DNA of 10,345 nt from Akkermansiaceae bacterium (GCA_029287105.1 JARFRT010000164.1:1-10345); one strand, 5' to 3'. Positions 1 to 6,895 are shown, numbered from the stretch's first letter. Program-made: numbers and translations. Notes: generated by a model not told the origin, from the letters alone.

Positions 1-2318
1 GGGGTGGCGTCAACTGGCGCGTCCTCATCCTGATGAGTATTGCGCTCGGTATCCTTTTTATGGCGTGGCAGTCCAGCGGATTTGGCAAACCCAAGCGGCT
101 GACCTACACGGAGTTCCGTGATTATGTGGATTCGGGCAAAATCATCTCCAACCAGGACCTTCCGAAAAGGGGCGAGGGCTTCCCGGACGAGCGCTTCAAG
201 CTCAAGAAATCGGGTGAATCGGCCGCCGTGCCGAAGATCTCCGGGTTTTTCTACAAGGACAAGCCGTGGGTTGGCGACAAGGCGACGGCGCCCCAGCAGG
301 CCTTCCGCATCCCGATCAACACCAACCTGCACGACGATGAGCTGAAGTCGATCCAGTCGCGGCATCCGATGGCGCTGCGGCTTGTCGACGAGCTTCCCGG
401 CGAGGGTGACGGCGAGTTGCTGACACTGGCGGATCTCCGGCGTATGCTGGCGCGGGATGAAGTCATCACCGGTGATCGGGACAACCGGTTTGAAATCGTC
501 TCCCGTGACGGGTCGGATGACAAGTACATCGTTGGCAAGCGTTATGTGTTTGTCGATGCGGCCAAAGCGACCACGGACGAGGACCTTGCGCCCTTCGAGT
601 TGGATGTGAATTACATGGAGTTGACGGACTCGGAGCGGCAGTTCATCAATGACCTGGCCCCCTTCCAACCGGACTCGGGGACCATGCGTTTCCTGCTGGT
701 GCAGTTGTTGCCGATCATGCTGATTATCCTGGTGATCTTTTTCCTGTTCCGGCACCAGATGAAATCGGCTGGCCGGGGCGCGATGAGTTTTGGCAAAAGC
801 AAGGCGAAGCTGCTGAGCATGGACAAAAACAGGGTTACGTTCAAGGACGTCGCCGGTATTGAGGAGGCGAAGGACGAGCTTGTCGAGGTGGTCGAATACC
901 TGCGCGACCCGAAGAAATTTCAGAAGCTCGGTGGTAACCTCCCGAAGGGTTTGCTGATGGTAGGCCCTCCCGGAACGGGTAAAACGCTGCTCGCCCGCGC
1001 GATTGCCGGTGAGGCCGACGTGCCGTTTTTCTCGATCAGCGGATCGGATTTTGTGGAAATGTTCGTCGGTGTCGGTGCCAGCCGTGTCCGTGACATGTTT
1101 GAACAGGGGGCGAAGAACTCACCCTGCCTGATTTTCATCGATGAGATTGATGCCGTGGGCCGCCACCGTGGTCACGGCATGGGTGGGGGGCACGATGAAC
1201 GCGAGCAGACACTCAACGCCCTGCTGGTTGAGATGGACGGCTTCGACACGCGTACCGGCGTGATTATCATTGCGGCCACGAACCGTCCCGACGTTCTTGA
1301 TCCGGCATTGCTGCGTCCCGGTCGATTCGACCGTCAGGTGAGCGTCGGGCTGCCCGATGTCAATGGTCGCAAGGAAATCCTCGCGGTGCACAGCAAGAAG
1401 ATCAAGATGGATCCGGACACCGATCTTACGGTCATTGCCCGCGGGACTCCCGGATTTTCCGGTGCCGAGCTGGCCAACCTTATTAATGAAGCCGCCCTGC
1501 TTGCGGCGCGCAGGGATCTTACTGCGGTGACTCTCGCCGAGATGGAGGAAGCGCGCGACAAGGTGCGTTGGGGCCGCGAACGCCGCAGTCTGGCCCTCAG
1601 TGAGAAGGAAAAGCAAAACACGGCCTACCACGAGGCGGGTCATGCCATTCTCAACGAGTTGCTCGATCACACCGATCCGCTGCACAAGGTGACCATCATC
1701 CCGCGTGGCCCGTCACTGGGTTCCACCATGTTTTTGCCTGAGGAGGATAAGTTCACCTACCGTCAAAAAGAGCTTGTCGACCAGCTTTGCGTCGCCATGG
1801 GCGGCCGTGTTGCCGAGGAGATCACCTTTGGCAATGTGACCAACGGCGCCGTCGGCGATATCCGGATGGCCACCAATATCGCACGCAAGATGGTGTGTGA
1901 GTGGGGCATGAGTGAACACCTTGGAATGGTGGAATACGGCGAAGAGCGTGGCGAGGTGTTTGTCGCCCGCGACGTCGGCTCCTCCAGGGGGTACTCGGAG
2001 GATACCGCCCTCAAGATTGACCTTGAGATCAAGAAGCTCATCGATGACGCCTACGCCCGTGCCAAGGACTTGCTTACTGCGCATAACGACGAGCTCAAGT
2101 TGCTCTCCGAGGCCTTGCTTGAATATGAAACCCTCGACGCCGAACAGGTCAGAGACCTGCTCGAACATGGGGAAATGCGCAACCCGCCCAGCACGCCACC
2201 GGATAATGTGATTCCCGGTAACCAGAGCGATGCCGGCGTGCCCAAGAAGAAGCTTTCTGAAAAACCATCAAGTGACGATGATCCCTTGGCCGGCGAGGCC
2301 ATCGGTGCCCCTGCCTAG
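1..2318 (+). CDS. ftsH: ATP-dependent zinc metalloprotease FtsH (5' partial)
   Basis: Membrane-anchored AAA+ protease that unfolds and degrades misassembled membrane proteins and short-lived cytosolic regulators, acting as a hexamer in the inner membrane. The frame is open to the window edge (first full codon at base 3). The ATG at 33 falls inside the first membrane segment, so the true start lies upstream. Numbering from that ATG (761 residues): TM1 is completed by the ten upstream codons; periplasmic region about 17-218; TM2 220-239; Walker A GPPGTGKT 311-318; pore loop FVG 344-346; Walker B LIFIDE 366-371; second region of homology with ATNRPD and RPGRFDR 415-434; zinc site HEAGH 533-537 with the third ligand probably D609 in NGAVGD. 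All catalytic residues are present. The periplasmic part, about 200 residues, is much longer than the roughly 70 of E. coli FtsH. The tail after about 715 is polar, low complexity and probably disordered. The identification is very secure. Confidence 0.97.
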   Translation, partial: GGVNWRVLILMSIALGILFMAWQSSGFGKPKRLTYTEFRDYVDSGKIISNQDLPKRGEGFPDERFKLKKSGESAAVPKISGFFYKDKPWVGDKATAPQQAFRIPINTNLHDDELKSIQSRHPMALRLVDELPGEGDGELLTLADLRRMLARDEVITGDRDNRFEIVSRDGSDDKYIVGKRYVFVDAAKATTDEDLAPFELDVNYMELTDSERQFINDLAPFQPDSGTMRFLLVQLLPIMLIILVIFFLFRHQMKSAGRGAMSFGKSKAKLLSMDKNRVTFKDVAGIEEAKDELVEVVEYLRDPKKFQKLGGNLPKGLLMVGPPGTGKTLLARAIAGEADVPFFSISGSDFVEMFVGVGASRVRDMFEQGAKNSPCLIFIDEIDAVGRHRGHGMGGGHDEREQTLNALLVEMDGFDTRTGVIIIAATNRPDVLDPALLRPGRFDRQVSVGLPDVNGRKEILAVHSKKIKMDPDTDLTVIARGTPGFSGAELANLINEAALLAARRDLTAVTLAEMEEARDKVRWGRERRSLALSEKEKQNTAYHEAGHAILNELLDHTDPLHKVTIIPRGPSLGSTMFLPEEDKFTYRQKELVDQLCVAMGGRVAEEITFGNVTNGAVGDIRMATNIARKMVCEWGMSEHLGMVEYGEERGEVFVARDVGSSRGYSEDTALKIDLEIKKLIDDAYARAKDLLTAHNDELKLLSEALLEYETLDAEQVRDLLEHGEMRNPPSTPPDNVIPGNQSDAGVPKKKLSEKPSSDDDPLAGEAIGAPA

Positions 2319-2333
2319 GCGGGGGGGCTCTTT
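2307..2333 (+). terminator. possible weak terminator at the ftsH stop
   Basis: GCCCC at 2307-2311 can pair with GGGGC at 2324-2328 across the stop codon, with a short inner GC/GC pairing, and is followed by TCTTT. The T-run is poor and the loop irregular, so this is only a candidate for ending ftsH transcription. The stronger hairpin at 2380-2405 may serve instead. Confidence 0.25.
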
Positions 2334-2375
2334 CGCAGCGGGACCTTTGCCGGTTTCGCGCCCGCCGTGGGCACT

Positions 2376-2405
2376 CAAAAAGGCACGGCGATGACGCCGT
2401 GCCTT
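2376..2405 (-). terminator. intrinsic terminator for the minus-strand HMA gene
   Basis: A perfect 11-bp stem (2380-2390 with 2395-2405) encloses a 4-nt loop. Read on the minus strand, the stem runs into TTTTTGAG, a classic rho-independent terminator, 51 bases past the TAA of the HMA gene. On the plus strand the stem is followed only by GAAGATTT, so it may act weakly in the other direction for ftsH, which converges on it. Its position marks the minus-strand transcript as extending through the whole HMA frame, past the internal TGA. Confidence 0.85.
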
Positions 2406-2422
2406 GAAGATTTGAGACGGAA

Positions 2423-2455
2423 CTCGGAGCGAGAGGGGAACTCCCTCTTGCCGAG
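2423..2455 (-). other. 3' UTR hairpin just after the HMA stop codon
   Basis: An outer 5-bp stem (CTCGG 2423-2427 with CCGAG 2451-2455) encloses an inner 6-bp stem (AGAGGG 2432-2437 with CCCTCT 2443-2448) with a 5-nt loop. It begins one base after the TAA at 2457-2459 on the minus strand and lies before the terminator. There is no T-run, so it is not itself a terminator. It may protect the 3' end or may simply fold by chance; function unknown. Confidence 0.45.
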
Positions 2456-2456
2456 C

Positions 2457-2798
2457 TTATTCCGCCGCGACCGAAGCGCCGTAACCAGCGGCTTTAACTG
2501 CTTTGATCAGGGCCTCAGCGGTCACACTGCCGTTGGCAGTGACCACGGCCTTGTCAGGCATGCTTACGACGGCTTTGGAAACACCTTCAACACCTACAAG
2601 TGCGGACCGCACTTTGTTTCCGCAGGAAGCGCCTCAGCGCATGCCGGTTACGGTCAGGTTGATGGTTTTGGTCGCTGCATCCTCCGCTTTGAATTCGGTC
2701 GATGCGGCTTTGCTGTCGGTCGTCTGCCCGGCGAGGGCGCTTCCCAGGGGGAGAGCGGCCAAGGCGCAGATCGCGAGTAGTTTGTGGGTTGGTTTCAT
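2457..2798 (-). CDS. exported HMA-domain (MerP/CopZ-like) protein with in-frame TGA; candidate selenoprotein
   Basis: Small heavy-metal-associated domain protein, 113 codons if the single in-frame TGA (2634-2636, codon 55) is read through. Residues 1-23 form a signal peptide (K2, K6, hydrophobic LLAICALAALPLGS, ALA cleavage site), followed by a polar linker to about 42 and one HMA fold. Seen directly: INLTVTGMR before the TGA, then GASCGNKVRSALVGVEGV and the typical ending ALIKAVKAAGYGA, all in one frame with a TAA at 2457. HMA domains bind Cu(I), Hg or similar ions through GMxCxxC; the TGA sits where the first Cys belongs. A SECIS-like hairpin follows it. The start at 2798 is chosen because it gives a clean signal peptide; an in-frame ATG at 2837 would add 13 residues before the signal peptide. 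The alternative is a pseudogene: removing AGG from TGAGGC restores TGC and the canonical GMRCASC. The HMA family is secure; decoding as Sec is an inference. Confidence 0.72.
2577..2621 (-). promoter_or_regulatory. SECIS-like RNA hairpin downstream of the in-frame TGA
   Basis: On the minus strand, AAGTGCGG-T-CCGCACTT (2614 down to 2598) is a 17-nt near-perfect palindrome. It folds as a 6-7 bp stem with an apical GGUCC or GUC loop. The loop lies about 27 nt after the TGA. Known bacterial SECIS elements sit immediately after UGA, with the apical loop roughly 16-37 nt away and a G near the start of the loop. The E. coli fdhF element has GCA-GGUC-UGC, closely like GC-GGUCC-GC here. A flanking GGAAAC (2616-2621) can also pair with GUUUCC (2577-2582) as a longer, lopsided lower stem. 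There is no obvious bulged U as in fdhF. Function as a SelB site is inferred. Confidence 0.5.
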
Positions 2799-2921
2799 GG
2801 TTGTTAGTTTGGGTTGTGTTGAAGGACGTCTATTCAAAGGGTATGATCGTCCGCGATTAGGAGAGCCTACACGGCCTGTCTATTCCCGGCAAATAGGAAA
2901 ATCGGGCAATTCCGCGCCGCT

Positions 2922-4169
2922 TCAGGCGCCGGCTGCGGCGGCACCTGCTATGTGTCCGGTGGTCCAGGCGTTCTGGAAGTTGAAGCCGCCGGTGATGCCG
3001 TCGACATCCAGGATCTCGCCGGCGAAATAGAGCCCGGGCTGGATCTTACTCTCCATCGTCTTGAGGTTGACGTCGGGAAGCCGAACGCCGCCACAGGTGA
3101 CAAACTCATCCTTGTTGATGCTTTTGCCGGTCACCCGGAAAGTTCCGGAAGTCAGCTCGGCGAGCAGTCGGGCCGAGGTGGTTTTGTCAAGCTGCGACCA
3201 AATGCAGTCGTCCGCAACACCTGCCGCGATGCAGAGTCGCTCCCACAGTCGTTTCGGGAAATTTTCAAACGGTGCCCGGCCTCGGACGCGGCGTTTACCC
3301 CAGCCCTGGCGCGTTGCCCTGAGGGTGCTTGCCACGTCCTGTCCGGGCAGCCAGTTGATGGATATCGGGAAGTCGTAACCCAGATCGTGTAATTCCCTGG
3401 CACCCCAGGCGGAGAGTTTGAGGATGCCGGGCCCACTGAGCCCGTGGTGGGTGATGAGCAGTGGGCCGTCGGATGAGAGCTTGGTGCCGTCGACGGAAAC
3501 CTGGGCATCGGTCACGGAGACACCCGGGAGGTCGCTGATGCGCGGGTCGGTGATGTTGAAGGCAAACAGGGACGGGACATTGGGGTTTAGCTCGTGGCCG
3601 AGCGATTGGGCTAAGCGTGCCCCCGCGGCCAGGCGGGTGCCGCCGGTGGCCAGAAGGATGGCCCGGGCGCGTAGCTCGTCTCCATTTTCCCGGGTGATCC
3701 GAAAGCGGGAATCTTCGGTGTCCGTGGCGGTGACGGATTGCACCGCGGATGAGGTCATGACGGTCACGCCGGCGGCGCCGGCCGCCCGGGTCAGGCAGTC
3801 GATGACCGTCTGTGAGTTGTCGGTCACGGGAAACATCCGCCCGTCGGCCTCGGTTTTGAGCTCAACGCCGCGGCTGGAAAACCAATCGACGGTATCGGTG
3901 GCATCCCAGCGGTGAAACGGGCCGATCAGTGACTTGTTGCCACGCGGGTAATATTGCGTGAGCCGTCGGGGCTCGAAGCATGCATGGGTGACGTTACAGC
4001 GACCGCCGCCGGAGATCTTGACCTTGCCGAGAACGTGCGGGGTTTTCTCAAGAATGAGCACGCGAGATCCCGGGCCTGCTTGTTCGGCGCAGGTGATGGC
4101 GGCAAAAAATCCGGCGGCACCGCCACCGACCACGACGAGATCCCACGCTTGCTGATCAGGCGTCTTCAT
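2922..4169 (-). CDS. BaiN/HI0933-family NAD(P)/FAD-dependent oxidoreductase
   Basis: Flavoprotein of the HI0933/BaiN (YhiN-like) family, 415 residues, a normal length for it. Visible motifs: dinucleotide-binding GGGAAG 15-20 after LVVV, E41 at the end of the second strand (FAD ribose contact), GGGRCNVTH 54-62, LLATGG 172-177, GLSGPG 243-248, and the C-terminal FAD segment FAGEILDVDG with GGFNFQNAW at about 382-402. Members are FAD enzymes of mostly uncertain substrate; the BaiN role in bile-acid chemistry belongs to gut bacteria and should not be assumed here. The frame is open further upstream to 4331, but the extra 54 residues are low-complexity shadow of the upstream gene. The ATG at 4169 directly precedes the Rossmann strand. 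That start overlaps the end of the upstream gene by 14 bp, which suggests translational coupling. Confidence 0.92.
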   Translation of the reverse strand: MKTPDQQAWDLVVVGGGAAGFFAAITCAEQAGPGSRVLILEKTPHVLGKVKISGGGRCNVTHACFEPRRLTQYYPRGNKSLIGPFHRWDATDTVDWFSSRGVELKTEADGRMFPVTDNSQTVIDCLTRAAGAAGVTVMTSSAVQSVTATDTEDSRFRITRENGDELRARAILLATGGTRLAAGARLAQSLGHELNPNVPSLFAFNITDPRISDLPGVSVTDAQVSVDGTKLSSDGPLLITHHGLSGPGILKLSAWGARELHDLGYDFPISINWLPGQDVASTLRATRQGWGKRRVRGRAPFENFPKRLWERLCIAAGVADDCIWSQLDKTTSARLLAELTSGTFRVTGKSINKDEFVTCGGVRLPDVNLKTMESKIQPGLYFAGEILDVDGITGGFNFQNAWTTGHIAGAAAAGA

Positions 4170-4551
4170 CGAGCTCGAATTCGGCCCATTCAACGGCTTG
4201 GTTGAGTGCGTCGACGGCACCTTGGATGAGTGCGTCGAGATCGGGTTCCTCGCCCTGGCAGTTGAACCCGAGCAGGGGGCCGCCGTGTTGGACCTCCGGC
4301 GGGTTGGCCTCCATGCCGGAGACCCGGACAAAAAACCAGTCCAGCACCCCTTCGCCGGTGTCGGGCAGCCATTGCACGATCAGCTCGATGGTTGCGATGG
4401 GATCCTCGTCCCCGAGTTCGTTCTGGTTGGCGAGGTCCTGCTCGTCGCAGTCGATGCCGGCAAGCACCTCAAGCTGGGTTTCCTCCTGGCGCTCGCTCAG
4501 GGCGTCCTCGATTTTTTCAAAAACGGCGTCCTTAATGGGGATGATTCTCAT
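4156..4551 (-). CDS. acidic hypothetical protein, 131 residues
   Basis: Not recognised. The start at 4551 gives MRIIPIKDAVFEKIEDALSE; an in-frame ATG at 4608 would reach into the end of the upstream gene and adds 19 unremarkable residues. The protein is soluble and strongly acidic, with no signal peptide or membrane segment. It looks like an alpha/beta fold: an N-terminal helix, two hydrophobic strands around IATIELIVQWL and GVLDWFFVRV, and a C-terminal helix about 104-126 ending in an acidic tail. Cysteines at 34 and 98 do not form a known motif. It ends 14 bp inside the start of the BaiN-like gene and begins 28 bp after the end of another small gene, so the three are probably one operon. 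Its overlap and coherent hydrophobic pattern support a real gene; function is unknown. Confidence 0.75.
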   Translation of the reverse strand: MRIIPIKDAVFEKIEDALSERQEETQLEVLAGIDCDEQDLANQNELGDEDPIATIELIVQWLPDTGEGVLDWFFVRVSGMEANPPEVQHGGPLLGFNCQGEEPDLDALIQGAVDALNQAVEWAEFELDEDA

Positions 4552-4579
4552 GCGGGGAACCGTTGATGAGGAAGGTGGA

Positions 4580-4879
4580 TTAGTCCAGCCTGAATTCGCC
4601 CTCTTCATCGGAGCCTAACCAGCCGAGCTTGCCGAAGGCGGCGAGGATTCGCTCGTTGATTTCATCACCGTCGCTCTCAGTGTGCTCGACGGTGGCAGAG
4701 CTGGCGAGGCCGCGCATCGACTCGATACTGATGACAGTCTGTTTGCCGGTGAAGGTGATCCAGTCACCCCAGTCTTTTTTTTCATGTCGGGGTTCGAGTT
4801 TCTGCTCGCACAGAGCCACCATGACCTCGGTGATGCTCGACGGCGGTTCCATGTCGGGTAAATGCACGCGTGTTTCCAT
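4580..4879 (-). CDS. hypothetical protein, 99 residues
   Basis: Not recognised. The ATG at 4879 (METRVHLPDMEPP) is chosen over an in-frame GTG at 4909 because the ten extra residues look unrelated and ATG is the stronger codon; the GTG remains possible. The protein is small, acidic and soluble, without signal peptide or membrane segment. A helix (ITEVMVALCEQ), a strand pair (WITFTGKQTVISIE) and a C-terminal helix (INERILAAFGKLGWL) can be seen, ending in an acidic tail. It is the first gene of a probable three-gene minus-strand operon with the 131-residue acidic protein and the BaiN-like flavoprotein, and lies 123 bp after the end of uup. No function can be assigned. Confidence 0.72.
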   Translation of the reverse strand: METRVHLPDMEPPSSITEVMVALCEQKLEPRHEKKDWGDWITFTGKQTVISIESMRGLASSATVEHTESDGDEINERILAAFGKLGWLGSDEEGEFRLD

Positions 4880-4936
4880 AAGGCCACCATAGCCTCGATC
4901 CAGTAACACGCACGAGTCTTTTCACCGACACGTGCT

Positions 4937-4954
4937 AACAGCTGGGATGCTGTT
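4937..4954 (-). other. small inverted repeat between uup and the downstream operon
   Basis: AACAGC (4937-4942) pairs with GCTGTT (4949-4954) around a 6-nt loop in the 123-bp gap after uup. There is no T-run on either strand, so it is not a standard terminator. Nothing else convincing was seen in this gap. Confidence 0.25.
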
Positions 4955-5002
4955 CTCCCGCGTGGCCGGCAGTTGGCGCCCGATCGTCTCCCGGGGGCGC
5001 GA

Positions 5003-6895
5003 TTATGCGTTCTCGGCGGCAAGCCGGATCGCCTCGAGCTCTTCCCAGCGGGCGTAGATTTTGGGCACATTTTCCTTGGCGTCCTTCAACTCGGTTTCGA
5101 GTTGCTGCCAGTTGTCGCCATGTTTTTCGTAGAAGTCAGGGGCTTCGAAGGTGGCTTCGAGTCGGGTGACTTTTTCCTCGGCTTTCAGGATGTCGTCCTC
5201 AATGGTTTCGAGTTCCTTGGCCTCGGCCCATTTCAGCTTGCGCGGACGATCCTTTTTCGTTGAATTTGACTTGCCCGGGGTGGTTTTGTAAGCCGTCCGG
5301 GTTGCGGCGCGGCCTGCCTTTTTTTCCAGGTAGTAGTCGTAATTGCCCACCTGGTAATCGACGATGCCGTCGCCTTCGAACGCGAGGATGTCAGTGCAGA
5401 CGCGGTTGAGGAAATAGCGGTCGTGGCTGACCACGATGACGACGCCCTTGAATGCGGCGAGCGCTTCTTCTAACAGCCTAAGGGTGTTCAGGTCGAGGTC
5501 GTTGGTGGGTTCGTCGAGGATGATGACGTTGCCGCCTTTTTTGAGGATTTTCGCCAGCATCACGCGGCTGCGTTCGCCGCCGCTGAGCAGTCCGATCTTG
5601 GTATTGATCCGTTCCTCGGTGAACAGGAAACGGCGCAGGTAGGCGCGCAGGCCGATGGTTTCATCGCCCAGGCGGACGTTTTCCTGGCCTTCGCCGACCT
5701 CCTCGTAAACGGACTTGTCGTCATCGAGCAGCAAGCGGTTTTGATCGATGAAGTTGATGTCGGTTTTGATGCCGATATCGACCTTGCCTTCGAGCGGTTT
5801 GACCTGTCCGAGGATGACCTTGAGCAGGGTCGACTTGCCCATGCCGTTGCGTCCCACGATGCCGAGGCGCTGGCCGCCTTCGAGGCTCAGGGTGAGGTCT
5901 GAAAACAGCCACTGGTTGTTGTAGGCCATGCCGGCCTCGCGGACGTCGATGATTTTGTTGCCCAGCTTCGGTGCGGCAGGGATGATGAGGTCGACGTCGA
6001 GTTCCTCTTCGGGCGCCTCCTGGTCGGCAATTTCAAAGTAGCGGTCCATGCGGTCCTTGGCCTTGGTGGTTCGGGCTTTCGGGCCGCGGCGCACCCATTC
6101 GAGTTCGCGGCTGAGGAAGCGTTGGCGTTTGTGTTCGTTACGGGACTCGGACATGTCCCGCTCGGCGCGTGCCAGCAGGTAATCGGTGTAGTTCCCCTGG
6201 TAAGTGTCACATTTGCCACGGCGGATCTCGACGATCTTGGTGGCGATGCGGTCGAGGAAGTAGCGGTCGTGGGTGACAAACAGGCAGGTGCCGGTGTAAC
6301 GGGCGAGAAAGGTTTCCAGCCACTCGATCGACTCGGTGTCGAGGTGGTTCGTCGGCTCGTCGAGGATCAGGAAATCCGGCCGGGCGAGCAGGGCGCGGCA
6401 GAGCGAGACGCGTCGTTTTTCGCCGCCGGAGAGTGTGCCGACGATGCGGTCGGGTTCCGGCGCGTGCAGGTGGGTGAGCAGGCTGGTGGCGCGGTGTTCG
6501 AGGTCCCATCCCTCGAGGTGCGTGATCTCGTCGAGCACCTCGGCGCTGCGGTGGCTATCGGCTGCAATGGTTTCATACTCGGTGATCAGGTCGAGCGTGT
6601 ATTGGGCGCCGGCGAGCACGTTGTCATGCACGTTGGCATCGTCATCGAGTTCGAAGTTTTGCGGCAGGTAGCCAATGACGAGTCCACGTTTGGACGTGAC
6701 TTCGCCGGTGTCGCCGACGGCCTCACCGGCGAGGATTTTGAGGAAGGTTGACTTGCCGCAGCCGTTTCTGCCGACCAGCCCGATGCGGTCGCCTTGCTGG
6801 ATGGCAAGGGTCGCACCATCGAGAACGGTGTGGGAGCTGTAGCTGACGCAGAGCTCGCTGGCGCTGATGATGGCGTTGGACGCGGTGGTGGACAT
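5003..6895 (-). CDS. uup: ABC-F family ATPase, Uup type
   Basis: Soluble tandem ABC ATPase of the ABC-F family, which acts on ribosomes to relieve stalling rather than as a transporter. Length is 630 residues from the ATG at 6895. Domain 1: Walker A GRNGCGKST 42-50, signature LSGGEKRR 155-162, Walker B LILDEPTNHLD 176-186, switch H209. An inter-domain linker with charged helices (about 240-300) corresponds to the P-site tRNA interaction motif. Domain 2: GRNGMGKST 348-356, LSGGERSR 437-444, VIILDEPTNDLD 457-468, switch H491. The C-terminal 80 residues (KLKWAEAKELETIEDDI to ARWEELEAI) match the coiled-coil CTD typical of Uup, which separates it from EttA. No membrane segments. Other in-frame ATGs at 6907 and 6946 would add 4 or 17 residues; 6895 is preferred because MSTTASNAII leads straight into the first ABC strand. 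Divergent from rapA with 101 bp between. Confidence 0.93.
   Translation of the reverse strand: MSTTASNAIISASELCVSYSSHTVLDGATLAIQQGDRIGLVGRNGCGKSTFLKILAGEAVGDTGEVTSKRGLVIGYLPQNFELDDDANVHDNVLAGAQYTLDLITEYETIAADSHRSAEVLDEITHLEGWDLEHRATSLLTHLHAPEPDRIVGTLSGGEKRRVSLCRALLARPDFLILDEPTNHLDTESIEWLETFLARYTGTCLFVTHDRYFLDRIATKIVEIRRGKCDTYQGNYTDYLLARAERDMSESRNEHKRQRFLSRELEWVRRGPKARTTKAKDRMDRYFEIADQEAPEEELDVDLIIPAAPKLGNKIIDVREAGMAYNNQWLFSDLTLSLEGGQRLGIVGRNGMGKSTLLKVILGQVKPLEGKVDIGIKTDINFIDQNRLLLDDDKSVYEEVGEGQENVRLGDETIGLRAYLRRFLFTEERINTKIGLLSGGERSRVMLAKILKKGGNVIILDEPTNDLDLNTLRLLEEALAAFKGVVIVVSHDRYFLNRVCTDILAFEGDGIVDYQVGNYDYYLEKKAGRAATRTAYKTTPGKSNSTKKDRPRKLKWAEAKELETIEDDILKAEEKVTRLEATFEAPDFYEKHGDNWQQLETELKDAKENVPKIYARWEELEAIRLAAENA

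Noticed and set aside
1119..1685. Minus-strand 188-codon open frame inside ftsH
   Set aside because: Entirely antisense to the conserved AAA+/protease core; a shadow of GC-rich codon use.
2634..2798. The HMA gene as a complete 54-residue secreted peptide ending at the TGA
   Set aside because: It would end in the middle of the first HMA strand-loop, while the rest of the domain continues in the same frame for 58 codons.
2367..3030. Plus-strand open frames of 137 and 175 codons (2367-2780 and 2503-3030)
   Set aside because: They lie antisense to the HMA gene and the end of the flavoprotein gene, have low-complexity composition and no recognisable domain, and the first starts before the minus-strand terminator hairpin.
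3418..3915. Plus-strand 165-codon open frame within the flavoprotein gene
   Set aside because: Antisense shadow; serine/arginine-rich, without hydrophobic core or motif.
4170..4331. N-terminal extension of the flavoprotein to an upstream start at 4331
   Set aside because: The 54 extra residues are low-complexity and coincide with the coding sequence of the upstream acidic protein; the Rossmann strand begins right after the ATG at 4169.
6122..6751. Plus-strand 209-codon open frame inside uup
   Set aside because: Antisense to the first ABC domain of Uup; no family features.
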